The notes under the pieces were generated by a model. That model saw only the letters and a program-made list of their open reading frames with translations. It was not told the origin of the DNA and searched no databases. Positions 1 to 9,630 of a stretch of DNA of 64,000 nt are shown here, piece after piece. A program made the translations under genes and the position numbers. Positions within the stretch are counted from its first letter, which is position 1. Every line of letters starts with the position of its first letter. Origin of the DNA: Brachionus manjavacas (taxonomy: Eukaryota; Rotifera; Eurotatoria; Ploima; Brachionidae); contig JAHQIY010000002.1 in assembly GCA_019054805.1 (NCBI GenBank), positions 2,542,001-2,606,000 of the forward strand. Reading direction: 5' to 3'.

Positions 1-1330
1 TTATTATTTTCTCATTAAATATTTGTTGAAACATTTTTCTAGAATTTCTCCCGATATAAGTGTTTTATTTCTCATTTTTCGACATTTATTTGCCGTCTTC
101 CAAAATTTATCACTATCTTTATGTGATAAGTTCAGCATCCAAGCTTTTTTATCTTCTCTTTCTTTTATTCGTTTTCTTTGCTCATTTCTGAAACGTTTTT
201 TGTACATTTTATAGTTAAAATTCGAAAACTTATCGTTATAACCAGTATTTTTATAAATTTTCAAAAAATATCGCATTTTAACATGAAGTTCTTCCATCTC
301 CTTGTCCCACCAAAAATTTTTTTTAATGTTTTTAATCTTAGGCTCCATTTTTCTTTGAATTTCAACTGTACTTGCTGTCATTTCACTGTGTACTGAGTTC
401 AAAATCTGTGTTAATCCATATTCTGAGTTATTTTCATTTAAAGCTTTTAATTTATCAATAAGTTTCTGTGTCAATAATCTATTCTCGAGGCAAGTTTGGT
501 ACTCAATTTGAATATTAACATTATTCCATTATACTTTTGGAAGTTTCTTTTTAGAAATTTTTGTTCAGGCCCACAATCACTTTTGAACACATTTTTGCAT
601 ACTCTCAATTTTGTTGAAATCGCCAAATGATCACTAAGGTTTAGTTCACATGGCTCCATGATTTTAACTTCTTCTATATTTAGTTTTTTGGATTTTTTTG
701 CAAAGACATGATCAATCCATGATCTATTTTTTGCATTAAAAAAGGTATAATCTACATTTTGTTTAAACTTTAACTCCAAGGCCTCTAGATTTTGATCAAT
801 CATTAGTTCAATAAGTTGTCTATCAAATTTTTTGCTTCGAAGTGGGTCTGAATTAAAATCTCCAATTATCAATAGCTCTTAATTCCTGTTATTTAACTTA
901 ATAATAAGATTTTCAAGGTTGGCTAGATCGTAGATATGTTCGTTTAGAGAATTTTGACTAGAATTATTTGAAGTAAGATAGACACCAATGATAATAATAT
1001 TTTCTAGTTCAATATGACTTATCCTTTCATTTAAAAAATTCACTTGATAGTCCATCTTAAGAGACTTTTTTATTAACCATCCGATGCCACCAAATGGTCT
1101 GCCAACTTCAATTTTATTTTCCATTGCAGATTTAAAATATGTATCAGACTTTGCTTCAAATTCTTTAAAGATCGTTTCATTCCCATAATGCCAAGTTTCA
1201 CATAAAAAAATAATATCATTCGAACTCAGTAATTCAAATATATAAAAATAGTTGCTATTTACGTTTTTACAGTTAAAATTTACAATTCTGATTTCTCTTT
1301 CAATTTTAATTGCTCAAAATAATCAAACCA
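1..1330 (-). mobile_element. LINE (non-LTR retrotransposon) 5' part, apurinic-type endonuclease, broken
   Basis: Reading leftward from about 1314, one open frame carries the hallmarks of a non-LTR endonuclease: an N-terminal NFNCKN block, FLCETWHYGNE (the usual 'LxETW' motif) near 1200, IGDFNSDP near 860, SWIDHVF near 715 and LSDHLAI near 625. The reading frame breaks near 876 and again near 471. The third segment (4-474) is the endonuclease-RT linker and runs toward the window edge, so the reverse transcriptase lies to the left and is not visible. Upstream (1315-1350) a second overlapping frame could be the end of an ORF1. The frame breaks make this a dead copy. It is distinct in sequence from the LINE at 36595. 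Confidence 0.8.
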
Positions 1331-2177
1331 AGTTTTAATAATGAAATAAATTGTTATTATTTAGAATGATAAGCACAGAGGTACATTTTTCGATTTAACA
1401 TACTATGTTAAATCTAAAGGTAACCTCTACAACATCAAAATGAACATTAGATCTAAATGATTCAAATTTAAGAGAGTCATTTTATACCGACTTTTGCAGA
1501 GTTTACTTTGGATTTAATAGAGTTAAATGCAAAAACGCACCTCTGCACTAAGAAATTTCTTTTTATTTCATAATTAAAATTTTGTTTGATCATTTTAAGC
1601 ATCGAAAATTGATCATAAACTTTAAAATGCCTTCATTTTTCTGTAAATGCAAACTTACATTATTTTAACTAAGCTTACGTACATAATCTTACGTGAATAT
1701 TAGTTGGAAGAACATGTATATTTACGTAAAATTACGATAGCTTACATTAAAAAACGTAATTTTTAATATATTTTATTTAATCCGTAATGTCTACGGTCAA
1801 AAAAATTAGGTTTTTCGTAAGGTATTTTAAAATTGACTATTTTTCCAAAATTTTTAAATAATTTTATTTTGAAAAAATAAAAAAAGCTCAATATTGCTTA
1901 CCGTTTCTCAATTAATTAAACTTAAAATTTTACAATTTTCGGTAAAATTTGGTAAATAAGTTTTTTTTTTATAACAGTTTCAGATTTTAAGACTTAGAAA
2001 ATCACCTATTCTCTCAGAACTTGACAAATTAATAAGACTGATTAGGTTCTCGGATACAGAAATTGCAATTTTAAAAATTATATTTTTGTGGATAAAAAAT
2101 CTCCAAAAATTCTGGTTATCCTTTAAAATAATGCTTTTTCCTTTTAAAAGTTTCGAATTTGATTTCGTAGTACTTAA

Positions 2178-2848
2178 CGTAATGGTCCGATAAATATGAC
2201 ATGTCACTAACAAATTTAGTGACATGTCATATTTGAGTGAAAAGTGATTTTTAAAATTGAAAAATTCGCTTTTAGTGACATGCAACAAAAAGCAAATAGG
2301 CATAAATATTGCTATTTTTTATGAAAATATTGCTCTGGTTTAGTGACATGTTTTTAACTCATGTATTTGACACATTATTTATAATAAATAATTTAAGAAT
2401 ATATTTTTTACGAAAAATATATTTTATTTGAATTGAATTGAATTTTTTAATGCATTATAGTTTTAAAAACAACTAAAAAATGTACAAAAATTCATAATAT
2501 ATTGGAATCTTATTAAGTCTAAAAAAACAAGTACGGATGAAGTTAACAAATCTTGGAACGAGTAAAAAAAAGTTGGACCACATTTAAGTTGAATTTTAAA
2601 AGTTAAACTAACTACAGTTTTTACAATAGAATGAGTCATTAGGCTTTAAGCCTCTTATAAAGCCGAAAGAGTTTATTTTTCAAAAAAAAAGAAGTTGATT
2701 TTTAAATTAACATGAGTTGTCACTAATCACTAAAAGTCACTAAAAGCGAATATTTCAATTTTAAAAATCAGTGTTCACTCAAATATTACATGTCACTAAA
2801 ATAGGGTACTCTGTTTTAGTGACATGTCATATTTATCGGACCATTACG
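2178..2848. mobile_element. 671-bp TIR element (MITE) flanked by TTAA, nested in the mariner relic
   Basis: TTAA at 2174-2177 and 2849-2852 bracket perfect inverted ends that start CGTAATGGTCCGATAAATAT (2178) and end with its reverse complement (2848). The inverted arms extend about 130 bases with interruptions. Each arm repeats the palindromic motif GTGACATGTCAC-like several times. There is no coding capacity. TTAA duplication is typical of piggyBac-type transposition, but the terminal bases are not the classical CCC, so the superfamily is inferred. Confidence 0.75.
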
Positions 2849-2854
2849 TTAAAG

Positions 2855-3162
2855 ATAATGTTTCGAAATACGCATCTGTTGAATGTTAGTCATCTCTGAA
2901 TAAGAACTCTGTCAAATGGGTAATGTTTTTTAGAGAAAGCTCAGAAATTTGAAATAATAAAAAATTTTAAAGATTCGTGCACCCCCTAGATTACCAGACT
3001 TAAATCAAATCAAGATGCTTTGGCATAAGGTGAAATGCTTTGTCAGAAAATCTGGTTGTAAAACTAATTCAGAAATTGTTGATAAAATTTATGAGTTTAA
3101 AAGAAGTTTGACAAATGAGAAATGTCAAAAATACATTCATAGGTTAAAAAAAGTATGTTAAT
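2855..3162 (+). pseudogene. Tc1/mariner-like transposase C-terminus, decayed
   Basis: Around 2858 the frame reads KDNVSKYAS, the 'DN..H.S' block of a DDE transposase, followed by stops. From about 2980 the frame reads APPRLPDLNQIKMLWHKVK, the 'SPDLNPIExLW' block carrying the catalytic acidic region in this superfamily. It then runs through TNEKCQKYIHRLKKV to a stop at about 3160. The expected Pro-Ile-Glu is Gln-Ile-Lys here, so the catalytic Glu is lost. The MITE at 2178-2848 ends a few bases before this segment. Confidence 0.65.
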
Positions 3163-3439
3163 TAAATAAGATTATAAAAAAAAATTTTTATTTGAATTAA
3201 AAGTAATTGACATTAGAATAAAAAACGGTGGTGGCTGGTCAAATAATTATGTATCTTTTCATTAGGTGATCAGTAGATCAAATTTCGGTTTTTTTTGTCG
3301 TAAACATTTTGGAATAATTTTACTAAAAATTACGACTTTTAATTTAAGCTAACGTAATTTTACGTAAAATTACATGTTCTTACCAACTAATATTCACGAA
3401 ATATTACTTAAACTTACGTAAGCTCACTAAAAATATCGT

Positions 3440-3860
3440 AATTTAGCCGATTCTGAACCTTTAATAAAGCACTGTGTTTTCAGAATCATTTTTGCACATT
3501 TAGAAAAATTATAACGTGAATCACGATTTGTGATCATTAAAAAGAACGTGTTCCCAACAATTAATTTGATTTTCTAGATTGAAAACTTCTTCAAGCTGTA
3601 TATCATGTAAAATTAAAAATGAATTTCCTTTTTATTTTAAAATAATCACGTTTTTTATTTGTCATTTTATTAAAAACTGAATTTTTTATAATAAAAACTG
3701 ATTAATACTATTAATGTGATTTTAAACTAAAAGCTTCGAGGGTTTTAATTTTAAAAGTTTTATTTTACTAAAATTGAAAACGTGATTTTAGAAGAGAATT
3801 ATTTTGCTATAATATTTTACTGAGTCGAAGTAAAAATTTATTTTTATAAATTTTTCTAAA
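3440..3860 (+). other. Intergenic stretch before the LRR gene
   Basis: AT-rich sequence with no open frame or repeat that I could place. A TATAATATTT run near 3811 lies about 45 bases upstream of the LRR start codon and could be a core promoter element. That is only a position-based guess. Confidence 0.25.
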
Positions 3861-6800
3861 ATGTTTTGGACTATTTTAACTATTTTGTATTGTTTGATTA
3901 AAAATTCCAAACAACTTTATTTTAATAATTGTTTACTATTTAAACATGAAGCTTACAATTTATATTGTCCATATTTTGATAATTCACCGGATTATCAAAT
4001 TAAAGTACCAAATGGTTGTTATAATTTTGATTTCATAGTTTTAAATCACAAAAATATCCCAGTTTTACCAGAAGATTCTTTCGTGAATTTATCCATCTAC
4101 CATATAGACCTTTCTTCAAATCAAATAGAAGTTATTTCAAAAAATTCATTCAGGAACATATCTAACCTAAAATTTCTCGATTTCAGCCACAATAAATTAA
4201 GTTCCTTGCAAAATTTTTCACTTCATATATTTCCAACTTTATTTGATCTTAATTTCGACTTTAATAATATAGAATTATTGGATTTAAATTTTTTGAGCCT
4301 TTTCGATCCGTATTCAAGCTATAATATTAGAACAACTATATACTTGAGGAATAATAAGATAAAATTTATTAATCATGAACTGTCAAGCCAAGTTATTCAA
4401 CTCAATTGTTTTAATCTGGAAAAAAATCCCCTTGGCATAATTAAAAGGAATTATTTTTCAATAAATAATTCTTCTAAACTACAAGAGATTGTTTTATCAA
4501 ATGGAGAATTAGAATTGATTGAGCCTGGGTCGTTCGACAGTCTAAGTATGGTCAAACGCCTAGATTTAAGTAATAACTATTTAATTTTTTTGGAAGATAG
4601 AATTTTCGATTATATGTCTAACTTAGTTTATTTATCTTTGACAAATAACCGTATTAAAACGCTTGGACCTTCAGTTTTTAAAAACCTTCAAAATATCCAA
4701 ACTATTGATTTGTCATTTAATCGGATTGAATTAGTACCAAGTTTCTTTTTGAGCAATTTACAATTTTTAAAGCACATAAATTTGAATTTTAATCAAATTA
4801 GTTCAGTTCAAAGTCACAGCTTTGAAAACTTGATGACACTAAAAGTTCTGCAAATGAGCAATAATCAAATCTATGAGCTAAATAATTATTTTATTACTAA
4901 AGTTAGTGAAATTAATTTAAATTTGCAGTCAAATAAAATATATTCTATTAACAACAAAACTTTTTACGGACTAAATAAACATTTAATAATTAATTTATTT
5001 ATTAAAAACGTTAATTCTATCCAAAGTTTTTCGTTTAGCTCATTTAAAGACACAAACGTTTTCCGATTAAACAGGCTTGGTATTAAGGTTTTAGAATCCG
5101 ATGCTTTTTTCGGAATGAAAAACCTGATTCTGCTTTTTCTTAACAAAAATGAAATAAAAATTTTAAAGAAAAATACATTTTCAAGCTTAAACCGACTGCT
5201 GCTATTGGATTTAAGAGAAAATAATATCAGAAAATTAGAAAAGGATTCTTTTAATGATTTAAACTCTCTTCGAAATTTGAAATTGTCTCAAAATTTTCTG
5301 GAGGCAGTTCCAAGTGAAATTCTTAGATTGGAAACGCTCAATTTATTGTATTTATCAAATAACTCAATTAAAAGACTTCATTCTAATTGTTTTTTTAAGC
5401 TAAAAAATTTAGTTGATCTTTTTTTGGATTCAAACAGGATATATTTAATTGAAAAAGATAGCTTTTTTGGGCTTGAAAAATTAGCGTATCTTTTGCTAAA
5501 TGACAATCAAATCGAAGAGATTAAAAATTATTTTTTTAATAGTTTAAATTTTTTAAAAAAATTAAATCTTAGAAATAACAAAATTGTATCTATCGATAAT
5601 GCTTCATTTACTGACAAATTAAAGTATCTTGATCTCAGCTGCAATTCGATTATAAAACTAAATTTTGATCTGCCATCAAGTTTACGAGACTTGAATTTAG
5701 AATCTAATCAAATTGAATACGTGAGTACTGATTTTTTTTCAAAAACAATTTATCTAAAAAACCTTAATTTAGCAAATAATAAAATATATTTAATAGAAGA
5801 ATTATCTTTTAAAAATTTTCGCCATCTGCAAAACTTGAACGTTCAATTTAATCGATTGAAAAAAATTTCCAACTTAACAGGAAATAAGTCTATTGGCATC
5901 AATGAACTTAATTTAAACTCAAACCGGATAGACAATCTTTCATTTTTAGTAAATTTTAGTCCAAGTGTCCTACTATTGGCAAATAACCACATAACTCAAA
6001 TTAAAAATATTTTTTTTCAAAAAATGGATAATTTAATTCAAATTGATCTTTCAGGTAATCCGATAGAATTGTTTGAACCAGAAGCATTTATTAATAACAC
6101 AAGAATGGAATGTTTAAATTTGTCAAGTTTGAAAAATTTATCCATAGTAAAAATTAAGCTTCCAGAATCGTTACAGTTTCTTAAATGCTTGAATCTTAGT
6201 AATAACAATTGGAGGAGCTTGGATATCAGATCAAACAATGTTGCCTTTATCGAAAAACTTATGGTTTATAATTCTAGAATTCAAGCAATGGATTATTCAG
6301 TCCTACTTTCAAATGCAAAAGAATATCAGTTGAGTAATTTTAAGGGAAATTTTAGCCTGGTTATTGATTCTCTGAAAAAAAATGATTTTATTGAAGCTCT
6401 TGATTTTTCATTCAATAATTTGACAACAATTGACTTTTTCATTGATTTTAATGGCATCAGTAGAATTAGATATCTTAATTTGAAAAGAAATTCTATCTCG
6501 AAAATATTTTTGTTTCATATCCAATCTATGGAATTTTTAAAATTTATTGATTTGAGTTACAATAAAATAGAATATTTGGATAGAAATATTTTTTCAACTA
6601 CTTCTCTCGAATATATCTATTTACAGGGTAATTTTCTTAGAATAGCTGAATTTCATATTTTATACTCGAATATCAAAACAATAGTTTTAAGTGACAATAA
6701 ACTTGAAAGAATTGGTTTTCAAAATTTCAAACAATCGCTAAATCCGACTAATCTAATAGATTTTTCAAATAATAACTTGAAGGAGTTTGATTTTAAAAAA

Positions 6801-7526
6801 TTCTATTTTAGTCGAGTTAGTTATGAACAAAGTTATGGAATTTTTAAAGAAAAAGAAATGGTTATTCGTTTAAAAAACAATTTATTAACAAAAATATACT
6901 ACAATAGTTTCGAGACTTTTAATTTAAAGGAATTAGACCTAAGTTTTAATCTAATCGATGAAATCGATTTGTTCGCTTTCTACTGGGCTACGGATTTATT
7001 AATTTTAAAGCTAAATAACAATAAATTAACCAAACTTCATGTTGATATATTTGGTCAAACAACTCAATTGAAGTTTTTGGATTTGAGTTGTAATTATCTC
7101 GAGAATCTGGATGAGTCCTTATTTTCAAGTTTGTTTAATTTGGAATATTTAAATTTAGCCAAAAATAGACTAAAAATGATTAATGAAATGATTTTTTTAA
7201 ACTTGGTTTATTTGAAAAACTTAAATTTATCTTCGAACAAAAATTTAGTTTTTCAAAATAATACTTTTGCGGCTTTAAAATCAATCATTTACATTTATTT
7301 GGATTTTGACCATATAAAGAATTTTTATCAAACTATAGCTCTATCTTTAAAACCCCAATATGTTAAAACAGTTCGAGTAACAGACTACTACAATTCAATT
7401 CGACTTATTTATTTGGAAAAAAATCTTAGTGATTGTGGCCTAACTTTATATTTTATCCGCTACAATATATTATGTAATTTAGAAAATGAAGAAGATCTAA
7501 TTTTTTTTCTTAGAAACTGTAGATGA
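3861..7526 (+). CDS. Large secreted leucine-rich-repeat protein, 1221 residues, intronless
   Basis: One uninterrupted ORF. A hydrophobic N-terminus (MFWTILTILYCLIK) looks like a signal peptide. It is followed by a short Cys-containing cap (Cys residues about 24-53) and then by about forty 22-26-residue repeats of the type LxxLxLxxNxIxxIxxxxFxxL, from about residue 60 to 1160. The end has three spaced Cys (CGLTLYF, NILCNL, RNCR), which resembles an LRR C-terminal cap. I see no transmembrane helix, TIR or kinase domain, so it is predicted extracellular, in the manner of chaoptin or the ectodomains of Toll/slit-type proteins. Ligand and role are unknown. The absence of introns is unusual beside neighbours with 2-8 exons and could reflect a retrocopy origin. 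Confidence 0.9.
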   Translation: MFWTILTILYCLIKNSKQLYFNNCLLFKHEAYNLYCPYFDNSPDYQIKVPNGCYNFDFIVLNHKNIPVLPEDSFVNLSIYHIDLSSNQIEVISKNSFRNISNLKFLDFSHNKLSSLQNFSLHIFPTLFDLNFDFNNIELLDLNFLSLFDPYSSYNIRTTIYLRNNKIKFINHELSSQVIQLNCFNLEKNPLGIIKRNYFSINNSSKLQEIVLSNGELELIEPGSFDSLSMVKRLDLSNNYLIFLEDRIFDYMSNLVYLSLTNNRIKTLGPSVFKNLQNIQTIDLSFNRIELVPSFFLSNLQFLKHINLNFNQISSVQSHSFENLMTLKVLQMSNNQIYELNNYFITKVSEINLNLQSNKIYSINNKTFYGLNKHLIINLFIKNVNSIQSFSFSSFKDTNVFRLNRLGIKVLESDAFFGMKNLILLFLNKNEIKILKKNTFSSLNRLLLLDLRENNIRKLEKDSFNDLNSLRNLKLSQNFLEAVPSEILRLETLNLLYLSNNSIKRLHSNCFFKLKNLVDLFLDSNRIYLIEKDSFFGLEKLAYLLLNDNQIEEIKNYFFNSLNFLKKLNLRNNKIVSIDNASFTDKLKYLDLSCNSIIKLNFDLPSSLRDLNLESNQIEYVSTDFFSKTIYLKNLNLANNKIYLIEELSFKNFRHLQNLNVQFNRLKKISNLTGNKSIGINELNLNSNRIDNLSFLVNFSPSVLLLANNHITQIKNIFFQKMDNLIQIDLSGNPIELFEPEAFINNTRMECLNLSSLKNLSIVKIKLPESLQFLKCLNLSNNNWRSLDIRSNNVAFIEKLMVYNSRIQAMDYSVLLSNAKEYQLSNFKGNFSLVIDSLKKNDFIEALDFSFNNLTTIDFFIDFNGISRIRYLNLKRNSISKIFLFHIQSMEFLKFIDLSYNKIEYLDRNIFSTTSLEYIYLQGNFLRIAEFHILYSNIKTIVLSDNKLERIGFQNFKQSLNPTNLIDFSNNNLKEFDFKKFYFSRVSYEQSYGIFKEKEMVIRLKNNLLTKIYYNSFETFNLKELDLSFNLIDEIDLFAFYWATDLLILKLNNNKLTKLHVDIFGQTTQLKFLDLSCNYLENLDESLFSSLFNLEYLNLAKNRLKMINEMIFLNLVYLKNLNLSSNKNLVFQNNTFAALKSIIYIYLDFDHIKNFYQTIALSLKPQYVKTVRVTDYYNSIRLIYLEKNLSDCGLTLYFIRYNILCNLENEEDLIFFLRNCR

Positions 7527-7854
7527 ATAAATTAATTTAAAAATTGTTTATTTTTACATCCTATTTTTGATGTCCCCATACTTGCAAACGAGTCCATCCT
7601 CAGGGATACCACTGATTCAATGATGGACAGCCCTAATTCATTCTTAAATCCGAAATATGGGTTTTAATACAGAGCTAATAAACGAAAATAGAAAAAAAAA
7701 TAATGGTTAAAATCCATAAATTAAAATTTAATGCAATTTTTCAGTAAAGAAATAACTAAAAATTTAAATCCAGATTAAAAATTAAATGAAGGGGAGGAAT
7801 AAAAATTAAATTAAAAAAAATTATTAAAATTTTTTTTAACTTTTTAATAAATAA
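7527..7854. other. Downstream flank of the LRR gene
   Basis: Poly-A/T-rich sequence without coding potential. An AATAAA-type signal does not stand out immediately after the stop. A GC-richer patch at 7570-7670 is not recognised. Confidence 0.3.
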
Positions 7855-7994
7855 CGTAATTATCCGAATTAAGTGACATGTCATTAAATTTGTTAGTGAC
7901 ATGTCACTATAAAATCTTTTACATGTAATTACAGTGTGTCACTAAAATAGAATACTCTATTTTAAAGTCATGTCACTCAATTCGGATAATTACG
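7855..7994. mobile_element. 140-bp MITE, short relative of the TTAA element at 2178
   Basis: The ends are inverted: CGTAATTATCCGAATTAAGT at 7855 and its near reverse complement ending at 7994, with TTAA on the right (7995-7998) and ATAA on the left. The interior again repeats GTGACATGTCA motifs. It shares the CGTAAT terminus and the GTGACATGTCA repeats with the 671-bp element, but differs in the next TIR bases (TATCCG versus GGTCCG). Confidence 0.65.
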
Positions 7995-7998
7995 TTAA

Positions 7999-8474
7999 TT
8001 GAAAATTCTTGTTTTTGATGGGGTTCTAAAATTTGAAAATTATTAAAGTAAATATGAGGTGATGTATCAATTAATAGAAAAAATTATTCAAAAAGTTAAA
8101 CTAAACTCATAGAATATTTTTTTAATAGAAATTATATTCCAAATTTAAAAAAAAAATATTAAGATAAAATTAAATAGAAACTGTTTCTTAAGAACAAAAT
8201 TTAAATTTATTTACGTTTTATTAATTCTTGCTATTAATTTTTTAAATCAAAATTTTGCGTTTTTTGTAGATTCAAAATAGCATCAAAATAGCATTTTTTG
8301 TAGATTAGTGAATTTTTGTAGATAAATAACATTTTTTTAAAAGACTGATTTTTAAATAAAATAACTTTGTTATAAAGCCCCTCCTCAACGCACCAATTCT
8401 ATCCCCTCTTATTTTGTTTTGAAGTTCGCCACACCATTTTCAACTTTCTGATGCCGCCACTGACAGCATGGTGA
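7999..8474. other. Intergenic, no gene seen
   Basis: AT-rich. A short duplicated phrase, CAAAATAGCAT, occurs twice at 8273-8300 and again near 12518. Nothing else is recognised. Confidence 0.3.
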
Positions 8475-8745
8475 CATGCAAGCGCATCAGAGACGCCCTG
8501 TGGTAGTTTTAAAATGTTCATCCATCTTGTTTTTGAATTCGTTTACATTTTTTGACAGAACAATCTCGTTGGAAACTGAATACCAGTGGTTTGATATTCT
8601 TTTATTGAAGAATTCGTGGCGTTGGTTGCAACATCTAATAATTTCTCTTCTAAGTCTCTCTCTGTGGCCATATCGATGGGGAATACGAGTTGGTTTTGTG
8701 TGCCAATTAATATTTTCAACGCCTGGTTCAAACTTAAACATTTGA
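8475..8745 (-). pseudogene. LINE reverse-transcriptase C-terminal tail fragment
   Basis: The minus-strand frame reads ...YGHRERLRREIIRCC, then NQRHEFFNKRISNHWYS, then ...FKNKMDEHF. This aligns with the final segment of the LINE ORF at 36612-37733 (SQLRREIVASCQQRHNFF, INRIANEWNELPDD, SFKIKYDHY). Only the last about 85 residues remain. It is a 5'-truncated LINE insertion of the same superfamily, not a host gene. Confidence 0.7.
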
Positions 8746-9630
8746 ATTAAGTCGCCAAGAATTCTACGCTACTTAAGCGTGGTAAGGTTCAAAAGATCGA
8801 AGATTTTTTTAAAGCAGAAAGAAGGAGAAAAAGTAGATTTTTACACTTTGATATGTTAAAGAGCACAAGTTATGTATTTTTCCAGTCGGTAATTTTGTCA
8901 ATGAAAATTCTTTTAAAAAATTTTCTACGATATATTTTTTCGTAGAAAATTTGTAGATTAATAGAAAATTTTAAACATTTTTTCAATTTATCATTCAAAT
9001 TTATCATTTGCTAGACTTTACACAGTTGAGTTACAGTCAATCCTCGATATAACGAGCAAGTTGGGCCAAAATTTCGTTGCTCGTTATCGAAACTCGTTAT
9101 ATCGAAATTGCATTGAAAAAGATGGGCAAAAAAATTTTTTTTTTCAAAATGTTTATTGTTAAAAAAAAAATAAAAAAGGAAGAAAAATACAAAATTATTG
9201 TTTTTTACAAAATCTTTAATAGATGTTTGTTTGGTATTACATTTTTCAATCACAACATTTTCAATATTAAGACGAGAGAATTGTCGAAATGGTCGATGTG
9301 TTGACGCAATACTCTTTTGCGAGAATTGAAGTAGCGATTTTTTGTTCGCAATGTTTTTTTATTATTTCAACTTTTGTTTCAAGTGAAATACACTTTCTTT
9401 TTTTTGATTAAGATTGGACATTTTTTATAAACAATTAGATAGGAAATGTTTTCTGGTGATTTATAGTTATTCATGAAGATAAGTTAATTGTTTTATTTTT
9501 ATTTTTTTTATATAAAAAGTGTGAAAAAATTTCTTTTGTTCAAGCTCGTTATAGGAAGTTTTTATTCTTAAGAAAATGATAAAGCGGTATTTCAATTTAC
9601 TTCGTATACCTATACAAAGTATAAAAAAAA

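Larger units (their letters stand above)
1665..3437. mobile_element. Relic Tc1/mariner-superfamily DNA transposon with long imperfect TIRs
   Basis: About 100 bases at 1665-1770 are the imperfect reverse complement of about 3330-3435. A shared core reads GTGAATATTAGTTGG followed by AAGAACATGTA and TTTACGTAAAATTACG. Inside, near the right end, sits a transposase C-terminus (2858-3160). The interior is interrupted by a separate MITE at 2178-2848. The TIR divergence and transposase decay show an old insertion. I did not find a clean target duplication. Confidence 0.7.

Noticed and set aside
1980..2303. 107-codon minus-strand ORF inside the mariner relic
   Set aside because: It spans the MITE boundary at 2178 and shows no transposase or other motif.
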